In this document: positions 23,401 through 34,263 of the stretch, piece by piece
Layout: each line of letters opens with the position of its first letter
How positions within the stretch are numbered: the stretch's first letter is position 1
Assembly: GCA_009192285.1 (NCBI GenBank)
Contig: WBVU01000008.1
Span: 1,002,370-1,066,369, forward strand
DNA length: 64,000 nt
DNA from: Morchella semilibera
Lineage: Eukaryota; Ascomycota; Pezizomycetes; Pezizales; Morchellaceae
Direction: 5' to 3'
Program-made: the position numbers and the translations under genes
The notes under the pieces: model-generated
The model's database searches: none
Told to the model about the DNA's origin: nothing
The model's input: the letters and a program-made list of their open reading frames with translations, nothing else

Positions 23401-26400
23401 TCCATGTCTGTCCTTTTATTGTCCCTCTTAAACCTGACTCTGTAGACTAGCGCGACGTCCTCTAGATAAGAAATATGCGCTGGATCACTCTCCTCCGTCC
23501 CTTCCACCGCCGCCCTAGCTAGTTTGAGCGCCTCGTCCAGGTCCGCGTCCCGCTTCGTTCGGGCGTACCGCTCAATGTACATAAGACACACCTTGTGCTG
23601 GAAGCTGGAAAGGGGAGGGTTGTCATTGTCCGGGTTCTTTTTCGTGTCCTTCGCACACATGTCGCCGTATTTAATTGCAGATTCTAGGTCCTCCAGGTCC
23701 TTCAGGAGACTGTATCGCTCCCAATAACATGTAGCCAACAAGTCCACCCGTCGTACATTGATGCAATCCTCATTCTCATTCTCCCAAACGATCATCATGT
23801 AGTGCAAAGCCTCTGCAATATCGTCTTTGTCGTGGTATTTCCTGAACCTCTCGAGGAGGTGCTCGCAGTAGACGACGGCGCGGTCGAGATAAAGCCCCGA
23901 CTGTTCCTCCGGATCGAGGGCTTCCATCCCCGCCTTGACATGCGCGGCCGGATCAACCCCGTTATTGTCCGCCAACGCCTGCGGGAGGCCCACCGTTGCC
24001 ACAATGGTCTGGGCACGGTGATCACCCTCCGGCAGCCACTCGCGCATCATGTCCACCGCCCCTGCCACCTCTGCCAGACTCTCGGGATCCCCTGCGATGC
24101 GCCAGTGTGCGAGACACTGGTCGGTAAAGTACTGAAGCGGCACCGCCATGTGGTAACCGTCACGCGGGAGTATGGTCAGCAGCTTCCGCGACCACTTGAG
24201 CGCCCTGCGGATATCCTCGACCATGTCGCTCTCCCGCCAGATCTTGTGGGTGATCGCCGCCATCAGCGGAATGTCCTCGTCGGGTACGAAATTGCCCCCC
24301 TTTCCTGTAGCATAGACCACGCCGTCCAGTGCGTCTCCGGCTCCCTCAAGGTCGTACACATCCTGGGTGGACTTGAAGCGGACGCAGTAGTACCTGGCCA
24401 GGACCTTCTGCAAATTGGGGTTGTATTCGTCGTGCATAAGTGTAAGGTCGGTCAGATACTTGATGGCCTGATCCAGATCCGACAGCTCCCGTGTGCGCAG
24501 GAAGCGGTAGTTGTAGATGCAGCTCAAGATGAGAAGAAACGTGCCCTTCCCCTCCCCACCCGCTCTCTCCAGCTCCTCCGTCATATATATTATCACCGTT
24601 TCTATATACTCCTCTTGGTCCGCCGCGGGGAGTCGATCTCCGGGAGAGCTAGAGTCCTGCAATGCAAAGGCCCACACACCCTCGGTACGAACGTCTAGCG
24701 CTTCATTTATGAGCGAAGCCGCGCGGGCGGTATCTCCTTGGGCGCTCAAGAGGCGACATGTGCTCACCAATGGGATGAGGCCTGCGATACCCGGGATCAA
24801 TTGGAGGGACGACTCAGGTTGCTCCGCGGTAGCGCTGGGCGGGCTCTCGGTGCCAGTATCTGATGGGAAGGGGTCACTGATGATGTTGAGCCGTGGGACC
24901 TGGTACGTTCCTGTGGGATTTAGAAGGGATAGCGCTAGGGTAATATCTTCGGCAGTAAGGGCCCGCCAGGTGTCATCTAGCAATGCCGAGATATCGTAGA
25001 CTGGCGGGTCACCACCATCTTTGCTCTCCTTGACGGCGGGACTGCTCTCCTTGTTCGATAGCGGGGATTTAGGTTGAGCGGTCGGGCTTGATGGCCTTGT
25101 GGTGGGTCCCGCTGACGCACGGCTGCCTGAAATATCCTGCTTTACGACCGGTGGGATCGGCGGGTCGTAGTACTCACTATCGTCGGCTAGTGCTGTTTCA
25201 TGGATCAATATAGGCCTGTCCTCGTCCCTACCCTCTGCAATGAGATCTATGATATCGATGGGTGCTGGGGGTGCGCCTGGTCCAGTAGCTGCTAAAGCGA
25301 ATAGAGGTTGCACCTGCCCCTCGACGGCAGTCGTATCCTGCGCAGCGGGCCCTATACCTGATGACGAACTAGAATCAGACCGGATATCCCGCTCCTCCTT
25401 ACCTGGTGATCTAGGCACCGGCGGTGAAGGCGGAGGTGGAGTAGAATGATACTCACTATCGTCCTCTCGATCCCTTATACTCCCTTCATCCCCCTCAGTG
25501 TTTATCTCCTCCTCCGAGTCGCCCTTAACCATCTTTACAGCCGCTGCATTTTCCATCTTGGGACCCTCCTGTTCAGGACCTAATTAAGCACACAAGTTTC
25601 AGCCACCTCGATCCTCACATGCCATCTCCCTTGATATAAATACGTACCCTTACCCTGACCGTTCCCCATCTTAATCGCTGCAATCGCCAAGATATCCTTC
25701 TCCCCATGCGGATAGAAGTATCCCACGGACCCACCCGCCAGCTCCGGGAGACGCGCAAGACCATGCTTGCCCTCGAGGATGTTTGCCAGCTCCAGCTTGA
25801 GCGTGAAGTCCACTTCCTCCTGTAACCGCTCTGCCGGCAAGCCACCGCCCAGCGGCCGGAGCGCAGGGTAATCGGACAGCAGCGTGTGGTAGAAATTCGG
25901 GGGTTCGGTTTCATCGCCGGCGGCCGCATAGTTGAGCTCGTCCTGTGTGGGCGGCGTTGCGGGTAGCGGAGTTTCGCATTGAATCGGTGGGAGGTCGGTG
26001 GCCACGGGCGGGACCAGCGGATTTGCCGCGGGTAGGTCTGGGACAACCTGGGGCGGACTTGCGCATAGTTTCGGAGCGGGGCCCGCGGGTGCGGAGGTGT
26101 CCGGTGGGGGCGTCTGGGTCGGGGCCGGGGGAGGAGTGGCAGGCGGTTCCGAGCCCGTGGCTGCACCCTGAGGCGGCATTGCCGGCGGGCCGGGGGTGGG
26201 GGGTTTCTGTGGGACCAGGGGAGGCGCTAGGTGCGGCATTGGCAGGGGGGTCGCGTACAGGTCCGAGGCGATCGTGTCTTGGCTCGCCGTCGCTGTGGGC
26301 GAGTGCGGGGGCTTGGCCTGGGTATCTGGTGCCTTTACCGCAGGCGGCTCCGGGAGCAGCAGGGGTGGGTCTGTAACTACACAGTCAAGAACCGGCGGGG

Positions 26401-26569
26401 CGGGGATTGGGGCAGCTGCCAATTGACTTGCTCTGCGCAACCCGTACAAGTAGCCCCCCCACCATCCTAGCAGGACGCAGAAAAGGAGGATGAAAACGAA
26501 GGCACAGTAGAGGTAAAAGTGGAACAGCTGGTCCTCCCCAGGGACTACGGGTGTGGTTAGGCGATACAT
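20481..26569 (-). CDS. Membrane-anchored TPR-CHAT domain protein (about 2,006 aa, two exons)
   Basis: Exon 1 is 26,569-25,648 and exon 2 is 25,579-20,481, joined in frame by a probable 68-nt intron. The N-terminus has one hydrophobic anchor (about residues 16-45, FHFYLYCAFVFILLFCVLL) followed by a long Pro/Ala-rich linker and a short globular segment. An acidic Ser/Pro-rich stretch follows, then about 1,200 residues of TPR-like helical pairs (repeated ALEALRR, AAxxYE, WxxRY patterns). The last about 340 residues are a CHAT domain, a caspase-fold peptidase domain common in bacterial and fungal immunity-type proteins. The presumed nucleophile Cys is in YLSACSTAG (about C1916), but the HFACHG motif reads HFACRG, so the expected catalytic His is Arg (about R1874). 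The protein probably sits on a membrane with the TPR array as a sensor or scaffold and CHAT as effector. If the intron is not used, the same DNA encodes a 329-aa TM protein and a 1,691-aa TPR-CHAT protein only 23 bases apart. The domain calls are firm and the function is inferred. Confidence 0.85.
25580..25647 (-). other. Probable 68-nt intron of the TPR-CHAT gene
   Basis: The donor is GTACGT at 25,647 and the acceptor is TTAATTAG at 25,580. Removing it joins codon 307 (plus one base) of the upstream frame to GGT CCT GAA CAG and enters the downstream frame eight codons before its first Met, with no stop. The stop codon of the upstream frame lies within the intron. A second donor six bases upstream (GTAAGG) would also keep frame. 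Evidence is sequence-only. Confidence 0.6.
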
Positions 26570-29258
26570 TGCGTTGCCGATTGGCCGGCGTGGGTCGTTG
26601 AGAATTTGGGTGCCAGTACGTAGTGATAGTAGGAGTATGGTTTTGAGGTGTAGAGACTGGGGGATTGAAGTGAATGGGGAGGAATGATAAAGAGAGCTGG
26701 AGGATAAGACTCTCTAACGCTGGGGTGTCTCTACCCGCATATGATCCAGCAACGAGAAAGTACATCCGCTGCATATTCGGCGGGCCGAATATCTTGGGCG
26801 AGATCTAGGGTTTAATCCCGGTTACAATATGCAGTGCCAGAGAAGACAGTCCAATTGCTCGAAGGGCCCCATCTGCAATGGCGGGAAATGGGGCGGGAGG
26901 TGCGTTTCTCCCGCAGGAATCGAAGAGGATCGGGGTCGAGTACTACACTTTGGCCTCTTCTCACCCGTTGATTTTTCATAGCCTTACCTCTGCCTGAGAA
27001 ACCCACTATCCTCGATTATGCTCTACCTCTCATATTCTTACGTCTTTCAAGGCTGCTCATTACTGCTGTTCCTCAACCATTTGCCATGTGCTAAGTGTAC
27101 CAAGAACACATACCCGGGATAAAAGAGAAACCTGCGCGCATGTACTCTCTCTTCCGGTCTCCCACAGTGTCCAACTGCAGCTGCCCACAACACGAGAAGT
27201 CGTTGCCAAAGTGCACATCCGCTACCCCAAAAGAGGTCTAGCGTCGTTTTAAACAAACCCATCAACGGTAACGCCAAGTCTCCCTCTGTCCAGTCGGGCC
27301 CAACGTCTTTTGACAGCGCACAACGGCTAATTTTTTCACTCCCCCCCGCACATCGCCCGCGGATTGGTGGGAGGAATACTTCCTGAGGCTTTTCTGCTAC
27401 CCATAGATCGGCAAGGAAGCACGGATCCTGGGTTTTGGAATCGAATGCGATGTAGGTACTAGCGGCCACAGCAACGGCCGGGCATGCGATAAGCACATGT
27501 CACTACCAGTTGCCAAAGACCCAGCACCACAAAGGCTAAACATTCCAGACTACAAGCTATCGTCGGACCTAGAGGTTACCTATACTCGTAGAAAGGTAGT
27601 CTTGTTCCTGTGTATGCGATAGAGTTGAGTCACCATGAAATTTCGCTTCCCCACAGATCGTGTGAGCTGTCTTACCCAGTATGTCATAATCGATAACGTA
27701 GCGGAATGGTGTGGGCCGTGTCCGGTCCGATTTGCAATCGCCCCATCCCTATCTGATAGCCAGTCAGTCCGAATTGCAACCCGAGACGCTTAAACCCCTT
27801 ATGGCAACCTGAAGAACCTAAGGCCGAGGATGTCTTCTGGCATGTGACAGTATGTAACAGTATTCCAGTTCTGTACGCTATTTATATCGCGTTACCAAAA
27901 GGGTTCGTGTCTCGTTGTAATTCAGACTGACGGTCTATCGGATAGACTCTCAAGAGATTTAATAATCTAAGACCGCAAAGGCAGCAGGCAGCAGGCAGCA
28001 AGCTGCTTACCCGGGCGATAGGACATGCACATTCCAGCCCGTCGGGGGCGGAAACGATCCGATAAGGCCTTTGTCATTGGTTGCGAGTTTCTGTTGCTGC
28101 CTTATCTGATGGCTTGTCAGGCCGATTTGCAATCCTTGGCACTAAACCCTTCATGGCAGTTTTTGGCGTGACAGTTTGTAACATCGCTTCAATTCATTGC
28201 GCAGTCCATATCACGATTCCCGGAACGGGTGAACTATTTCTCGTTGCGATTCGGCCTGACAAGATATCAGTAGCTGCAATAACCTGGCTATGTCCGTATG
28301 GTGTTTAGTGGGGGCGGCCCGATTAGTCAACTCAGCGCGCCACATCGGCACTATCCCTTGGATCCTTGGAGAATCTCTATCATGCAAAACCTGCGAACTT
28401 AATGTGGTACCCCAGCTTACCCGGAATTCTGTATCTTTAAAGCCAAAATCTCAGTACTCTCCGAATGTCTCATACGTTCCAGGGGTGCCTACTCGCTCTA
28501 GGTAGTACAAGGTTCGGGATAAAGTGTGGCCATGGTGTTGACAGGTGAGGATCCGTTGACTCCAAAGCACTTTGTAACCGGGCTGGCATCACACCACTCT
28601 GGCAGTCCGATACCAAACTGGGCTGGTCTGCGCTGCCATTTGCGTTGCGGTTCGCTAAACTCAAAAACACGCGCAGACTTCTTCGCGGCGCGGACTGCAC
28701 ATCCGGTGCCCCGCCCTGTTCCAGTACCGCAAAATCTAGAGTTGTTCGGGGGGTTGCCAAGGCCACCTGCGAAACTACATTTGAAGACTGTCAGCTTTTT
28801 GCCTTGGCAACCCCAGAATAACTCGAGATTATGCGGAATCTGGTATACAAATTCACAACCAGAGACACTTGAACCCTAACTCACAAGTCCGATTTGTAGT
28901 TGCTACCAGTTAGTGACAGTCTTTCAATTCTGCTCGTTTCTATAAAGGGCTTGTGCGTCTCGTTGTAATTTGAGCTGATCGTCTATCAGGCACTCGTTTG
29001 TTAAGGCATTATCAGTCAGCACTCGATCAGTCCAATAAAGGCTTGATACCTTCCCCAAGGGGAACTGATCATCATGTCGATCCCTGTGGGGAGTTTCTAT
29101 CCGAGAACTCCATTTGTGGCCCCAACCTCTAGAGGCGCCATCAGCCTCAGCAACGGTACCTAACCCCACCCTCCCCCGCCCGCACACTGCACAAGACTCA
29201 AAACCTACCTACCCACCCACACGCAAACCCTCCTCTCCCCCCCTCCGCACGCCTCGTC
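26570..29258. other. Gene-poor spacer with a diverged three-copy repeat
   Basis: No convincing gene. A minus-strand frame of 149 codons (27,496-27,047) has no family resemblance and unusual Trp/Cys content, so I do not call it. Between about 27,720 and 29,000 three diverged copies of one sequence recur (see the separate repeat entry). The 200 bases next to 26,570 should hold the promoter of the CHAT gene, but no clear TATA box is seen. Confidence 0.5.
27720..29000 (+). repeat. Three diverged copies of an unclassified repeat
   Basis: Shared blocks recur in the same order: 'atctgatagccagtcagtcc' with 'attgcaacc' (copy A, 27,750-27,800), 'atctgatggcttgtcaggcc' with 'atttgcaatcc' (copy B, 28,105-28,138) and 'tccgatttgtagttgc' (copy C, 28,888-28,903). 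Each is followed by a 'cccttatggca'-, 'gtaacag'- or 'tcgttgtaattc'-like block; the 'gtgtctcgttgtaattcaga' block of A reappears in C as 'gtctcgttgtaatttgag'. No coding frame is conserved. Confidence 0.5.
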
Positions 29259-29870
29259 CTAAACCGCCGCACGCCCTAGGAGAACTACCATGACCCGCCC
29301 GACTCCGCCTTCATCTCCCCCGCTAACACGCTCACCAGCGCCTCGAGCGTGGACCTCACCGCCACCTCGGCCTTCACGTACTCCATAGGCAACAGCGACC
29401 GGTGGTTCGCGCGCGCATGCCAGGAGCGGGGTGCGCGAGTCCCTGCAGGATGCCGCGCTGGACTGGGACAGCGTGTATCTAGTTGTGGGTACCGCACTGT
29501 TGTGGTGCAGTTGTGGCGGTGGGCGGGGGCGGGGGCGGGGAGATGCGCGGCGCTGCGACGGACGGGGAGACGGCGGCCGCCGAGGCGGGGGTTGGGGAGC
29601 AGGTGCAGAAGAGGGTGGGGGGCCGAGGGAGAGCAGGTCTATGCGGTACAGTACGCTCAGAACCTTTTCAAGCAAGCGGAGAAGGGCGTATTGGGCGAGA
29701 ATCGGTGGAGGGTCATGTAGGGAGGGGGACTAGCGACGTACTGGATGACAGGGAGGGTGACCACGAAGGTGAAGACGTCGGAGAAGGCGGAGAGGAAGGT
29801 GAGGTGTGGCTCGGGGATGATGAGGAGCTTTTAAATTTTGGTAGTTGTCAGGCAGTCGAAGTCAACCTTA
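29259..29870 (-). pseudogene. Possible broken protein-coding gene relic
   Basis: GC composition and codon periodicity rise sharply here against both flanks. On the minus strand, peptide-like pieces appear in changing frames: LTFLSAFSDVFTFVVTLPVI (about 29,810-29,755, hydrophobic, membrane-like) and, after a stretch with stops, MEYVKAEVAVRSTLEALVS (about 29,385-29,325). This looks like the remains of a host gene with several frame breaks, or a few exons whose introns I cannot place. I do not recognise the family. Confidence 0.35.
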
Positions 29871-29899
29871 TACATATCTTATAGTAGCCGGTCTTATAT

Positions 29900-32800
29900 A
29901 GAAATATCATAGTCGTATTCCTTACACCCGCTTACATACTCCAACCCATACCTTGTAATCTAGTGTTCCGATAGCTGCTGTGTAGGGGAAAACACCATGT
30001 CCGTATTGGGTAGTTAGCCCAGAATCAACCCATGTGTAAACAGGCGTGTCTGAACTACCGAGCCTCCGATGTGCAGTAGGGTTCCCGCCCGAGTAAAGCT
30101 TCCGCCCGGAGCTCTCACAACACACCGACTCTCCCCCGCAGTGGCTAAGTATCCACTTCTTCAATCTCCGCTATTGTCGCCCACCACCGAGGGTTAGGGT
30201 TTCCAATCCGCGCCAGGACCACCACATCTTAACTACTTAGCCTAGAGGTCGTCAGGTATACCACAGTGCCAACCATCAAGGCATGCGAAACTTAGGGAAC
30301 TATAGATGATATACCACGGCGCAAGAAACTCGCGATAGGAAGCCCCCCACTACGGTTCTGTTGATAGGGTGCCTTACGTCGAGCTGCGCTCATCCATATG
30401 GGTAAGCTGAGCGTTGGCGCGTTGGGTGCGAAATTAGAAAAAACATCTGCCCGGAAAGTCGCCGGCGATGTGAAACTATTCCGCTGCCGTTTACTAAGGG
30501 TAGTAGGGGGCCTCCTCCCCCCCCCCCCTGCCGGAACCTCATTAGCCACACCAAACAATCCTTCAGCATTGGGGACGTAGGGATGAGCCCGAAAATAGTT
30601 AGTAACATCAATCCACCGCCTCAGGCTCGTCTTTGACGACATGGGCTATTGAGCGAGGTACTCAGCAGCACTGAAACACCCCCACCCTCACCTCCGTCCC
30701 ACACAGGGTGTTAGCCACACCCCCCCCCCCCGGCCCGGAATACCCCTGAGCACCGTTAGGCACACAGAGGTTCATTTCCGTTGCTGGTCTCCCCGTTTGG
30801 TGGGTAGACAGGGACATCTGGCGGCGATCAACGCAAGGGTGTGCGGCCCGGGCCGCGTATCGCGGGGTTACCAGATAAGGGATCGCGTATCCTACATGCA
30901 CGTCTCCCTTACCTAGTCGGGGATAGCGCGATTTTATCTTTCTCCGGTTTGGATGTCACCGCCGGATGACTCATCGCCTGGCACTGCCCAAAGGTTCTAC
31001 GTTTCCTGTGTTAACCCTCGCTGCGGACCAACTCGATGGACGGATTGGAAGTTATTGCCCTTTTCGGCACCCTAAGATTATGACTTACTCCCGCAAACAA
31101 CATCTCTCAACTGATCTAAGGCAAATAATCTGATGATATGGGGTAGCGGGGAGGTCCAGACGCTGCATCCAGCTCCCCCTACTACCATTAGGAACCTGGA
31201 AGTAGCCCCGCGGCCGCCGCTAGGTACTGAAACACGCCTCTTCCGAGGCATACCTGACCGCCTGCCAACCAAGCCATTGGCAACGTAGAAGTACACACTC
31301 TTTGACCCCCCCGCCCAGGGCATCAGTAGAGACGTGGAGATGGATGTCCAGAGTGTAGCGGCAGCCGGTGGGTACTTGCTTCCCTCCCAGGTGGACAACA
31401 CCGCTCATCCAGCAAACATATCAATACGTCTCAGGCGATGTGCAGGACGCTGTCTGGGGCATCATTAACTACAACTGCCCCCCCCCCCCTTTCCATAGGC
31501 AGCGCTGTATCAGCTGCCTATCAGGCGGTATATAAATACTTCGTAATCGACCCTCTTCTCCGTCACGTCATTATTTAGGTTACATGAGAGATGTCAGGGT
31601 CCTACTTGGCATTGACCCTAGGTGTTCCGCTGCCGGGGTTGATAATACCCACATTGATATACCTAACGCTTACAGGGTGCCTCCAACAATATCTTGGGCG
31701 GAGCGGGAAACATGAGGTATTCCTTAGCGGGGTTCCTCTTTTGCTAGTTGGCAATATGGGAAATACTCATTAGCGACTTATCTAGGGACCCGTTTAGACC
31801 GTAAGATCGAAACATACACTAGAGCACCATAAAGCATGGCATTGACAACACCGCTGGCCACATGGAAACCCTCATATCAATTTCATTAAGCGCCGGTGGC
31901 CGCCACAGCGTCAGGAAATTAGAAAATCTGCACTGCTTGATCCCTAAATAATCCTCTTAAAGATTAGTGCAAACATTAGAGTCATCTGATACAGCCCTTT
32001 CTCCTATCTTGTGGATGGAAGTAACCTTTGGGAGCCACCTGTTTGGCCTGCCTGCACCACGGAACCGAACCTGAGCGTTAACTCCAGCACATTCCTAGTC
32101 AAGCGGAGCTCCCTCTGCCGATTCTAAGATATGGTAGGCACATGGGAAAAGCCACCTGCGAGTCCTTGGGCGTAACAATATCTTACTATCTGAATGGGAC
32201 CCCCTTCGCTAGCCGTCATGGCCCGCGTTCGAGACCTTGCGCACCGTTTCCCAAAATACCAGGACATCATTGGCGATATTAGAATGACCTTTAGGCATCT
32301 AGCCGTACACTTACGTAGTCAAATTTAGAGGCTGCTTTCACAATACCCCCTAACATGCGACGCTACGTAGCTTCCGTTGGAGTACTCATATATGGCCGGT
32401 TGGTAACGTGGAATCGTTCAGGCCCTTCACTCCGTACTTCGGGACTTCAAAAGTAAGACTTTGCTCATTCCGATCGCCCTAGCCGTACTCCAGCGCAGGG
32501 TGGATACTCCGGAGGTCGCTGGTTATCGCCCTGCCCTAGGATTTTGAGATGTCCCGAGGATCTTACTTGCTACATGGAATACCTCCTATCTTCAGTACCC
32601 GTCACAAAGATATCACTAGTCACTGTTCTGGTGTGTGTGATTAGCTACATGGCAGTACCCCTTCGGCGGCCCCCGCTTTCTAGGGATGCGGTTAACCACA
32701 TAGGGATATCCCTTGGGAGGCGTACCTTACTTCCTAGCATAGAAACAAGGAAGTATAACTTAGTCGCGTGCTACCTATACATTAATCCCCGGCTGTGGGG

Positions 32801-33882
32801 CCCATCCTCATCGTAGTAGCGAACTAGAGCACGCCACCCCGATATAAGCTAATTTCAAATAGGGGGAAATGGTTAGCAGGATGATCACTACCACATACTT
32901 AGGTTAGGAGCATGATCCTGCATTGACTAGGGTGTTTGGCTTGGGGCTACACTTTCTTAGGGTGAAGTGCTTTTTCTCTCCCCCCAAACCATACCGCGGG
33001 CAGGGCTCTCAATGATAACCTGGTATTGTGATACGTATCGATAATATTTGCTGTTGAGAGTATGAGTAAGTACGATATGATAATTTCTAGGTAAGAGTAG
33101 GTAGGGTATGGATTTTACCCGTATCAATTATATCACAACTTCATTTGCTCTTTCTATCATAAGTTTATGCAATTCGTGAATTAAAAGAGGAAGGGGAAAA
33201 AGAAATCTCAGGGACATAAGGTATCACTCGATTAATGTATGGAGATTTTATAGTTGGTACGATAAGGATTCTGTGAATTATCATGCAGTCCAATAACCAC
33301 CTGAGCACATAGCAGTGGGTGCGATATGACATTGAAGTCCGCCCGATATGTACTAATGAGAACACTGATCTCAGGCTGACCTAACTGCGAGTTGTTTGGG
33401 TATTTTATTGACTACTGGTTTGAGGTTCTCGGGGTTTTTGGGGTTCTCTTATTATTTCTCCAGTCAGCGTAGCAGCTGTCCTAATGCGAACAATCTTCCC
33501 ATACCTTCCCTCATATCTGGTAACAGCTATATTATTATCACAGGAAGTTGGCTTATACTCATTGTTGGGAGGTATCGGGGGTTGAAGGATACTAGCCTCA
33601 ACTCACCCCTATTTTAACACCGCTTCTGAGGCTCCTTGTACACGCCGGACTTTGATTTCGTTTGACATCACAGAGCTCTTCCTTACGGAACAAACCAGAC
33701 TAGGGCTACCAAACCCTTCTAAATAGATGAGGGAGTAGCTGTTATTTGTTCCTAGGCTTATTTTAAACTTGGAATCCTAGCCTGGTGTTTGGTTCCGACC
33801 CGTCACCATTGGTTGTTGAATGCTAGCAAGCTATGAGTTGATATTAGCGCATTAGTGATAGAGGAACAAACCAAACCAAGGC
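29900..33882. other. Gene-poor spacer
   Basis: Four kilobases with no supported gene. Three C-tracts of 12 bases stand out (30,517-30,528, 30,720-30,731, 31,478-31,489). A weak copy of the scattered GTATCACTCG motif is at 33,215-33,230. No TIR, LTR or tRNA was recognised. Confidence 0.5.
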
Positions 33883-33890
33883 TACGCCAG

Positions 33891-34255
33891 TAGTGTTGGG
33901 CACGAGCCTGTTCGAGACGAGCCTGGCCTAAAGCTCGAGCTGGCCCGGATTGTGAGAAGAAAGGCTCGATATGTTCGGGCTCCGGAATATAGCTCGAGCT
34001 TAGGCTCGAGCTCTCAAAGATGTAGCTAAAGATAGTCATATCGATATATATTTCATTTTCAGGTGATTCTCAGAGGATCTATCCTTGCTATATTTACAAT
34101 TTTGCCAATATCAACCAATTACTAATAGGTTAGACCGCTCGAGCCTTAGCTCGAGCTTTTCCGATATCAGCTCGAGCTGGCTTGGGTTCGTGGGGAGGAG
34201 AGCTCGAGGTGTCCGAGCCTAAAGCTCGAACCAGCTCAGCTTGCGCCCAACACTA
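33891..34255 (+). mobile_element. hAT-type MITE, copy 1 (365 bp)
   Basis: The ends are TAGTGTTGGGC and GCCCAACACTA, flanked by a perfect 8-bp target duplication TACGCCAG (33,883-33,890 and 34,256-34,263), the signature length of hAT transposons. Subterminal parts are packed with AGCTCGAGCT-type palindromes that could pair into stems. The AT-rich centre (around 'aggtgattctcagaggatc') has no coding capacity. A second copy in inverted orientation lies at 41,348-41,708. Confidence 0.93.
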
Positions 34256-34263
34256 TACGCCAG

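Noticed and set aside
23802-24698. 298-codon plus-strand frame inside the TPR region
   Set aside because: Antisense shadow of a GC-rich repetitive gene; the minus frame encodes clear TPR-like sequence.
27047-27496. 149-codon minus-strand frame
   Set aside because: Odd Trp/Cys-rich composition, no domain, no promoter landmarks; likely chance.
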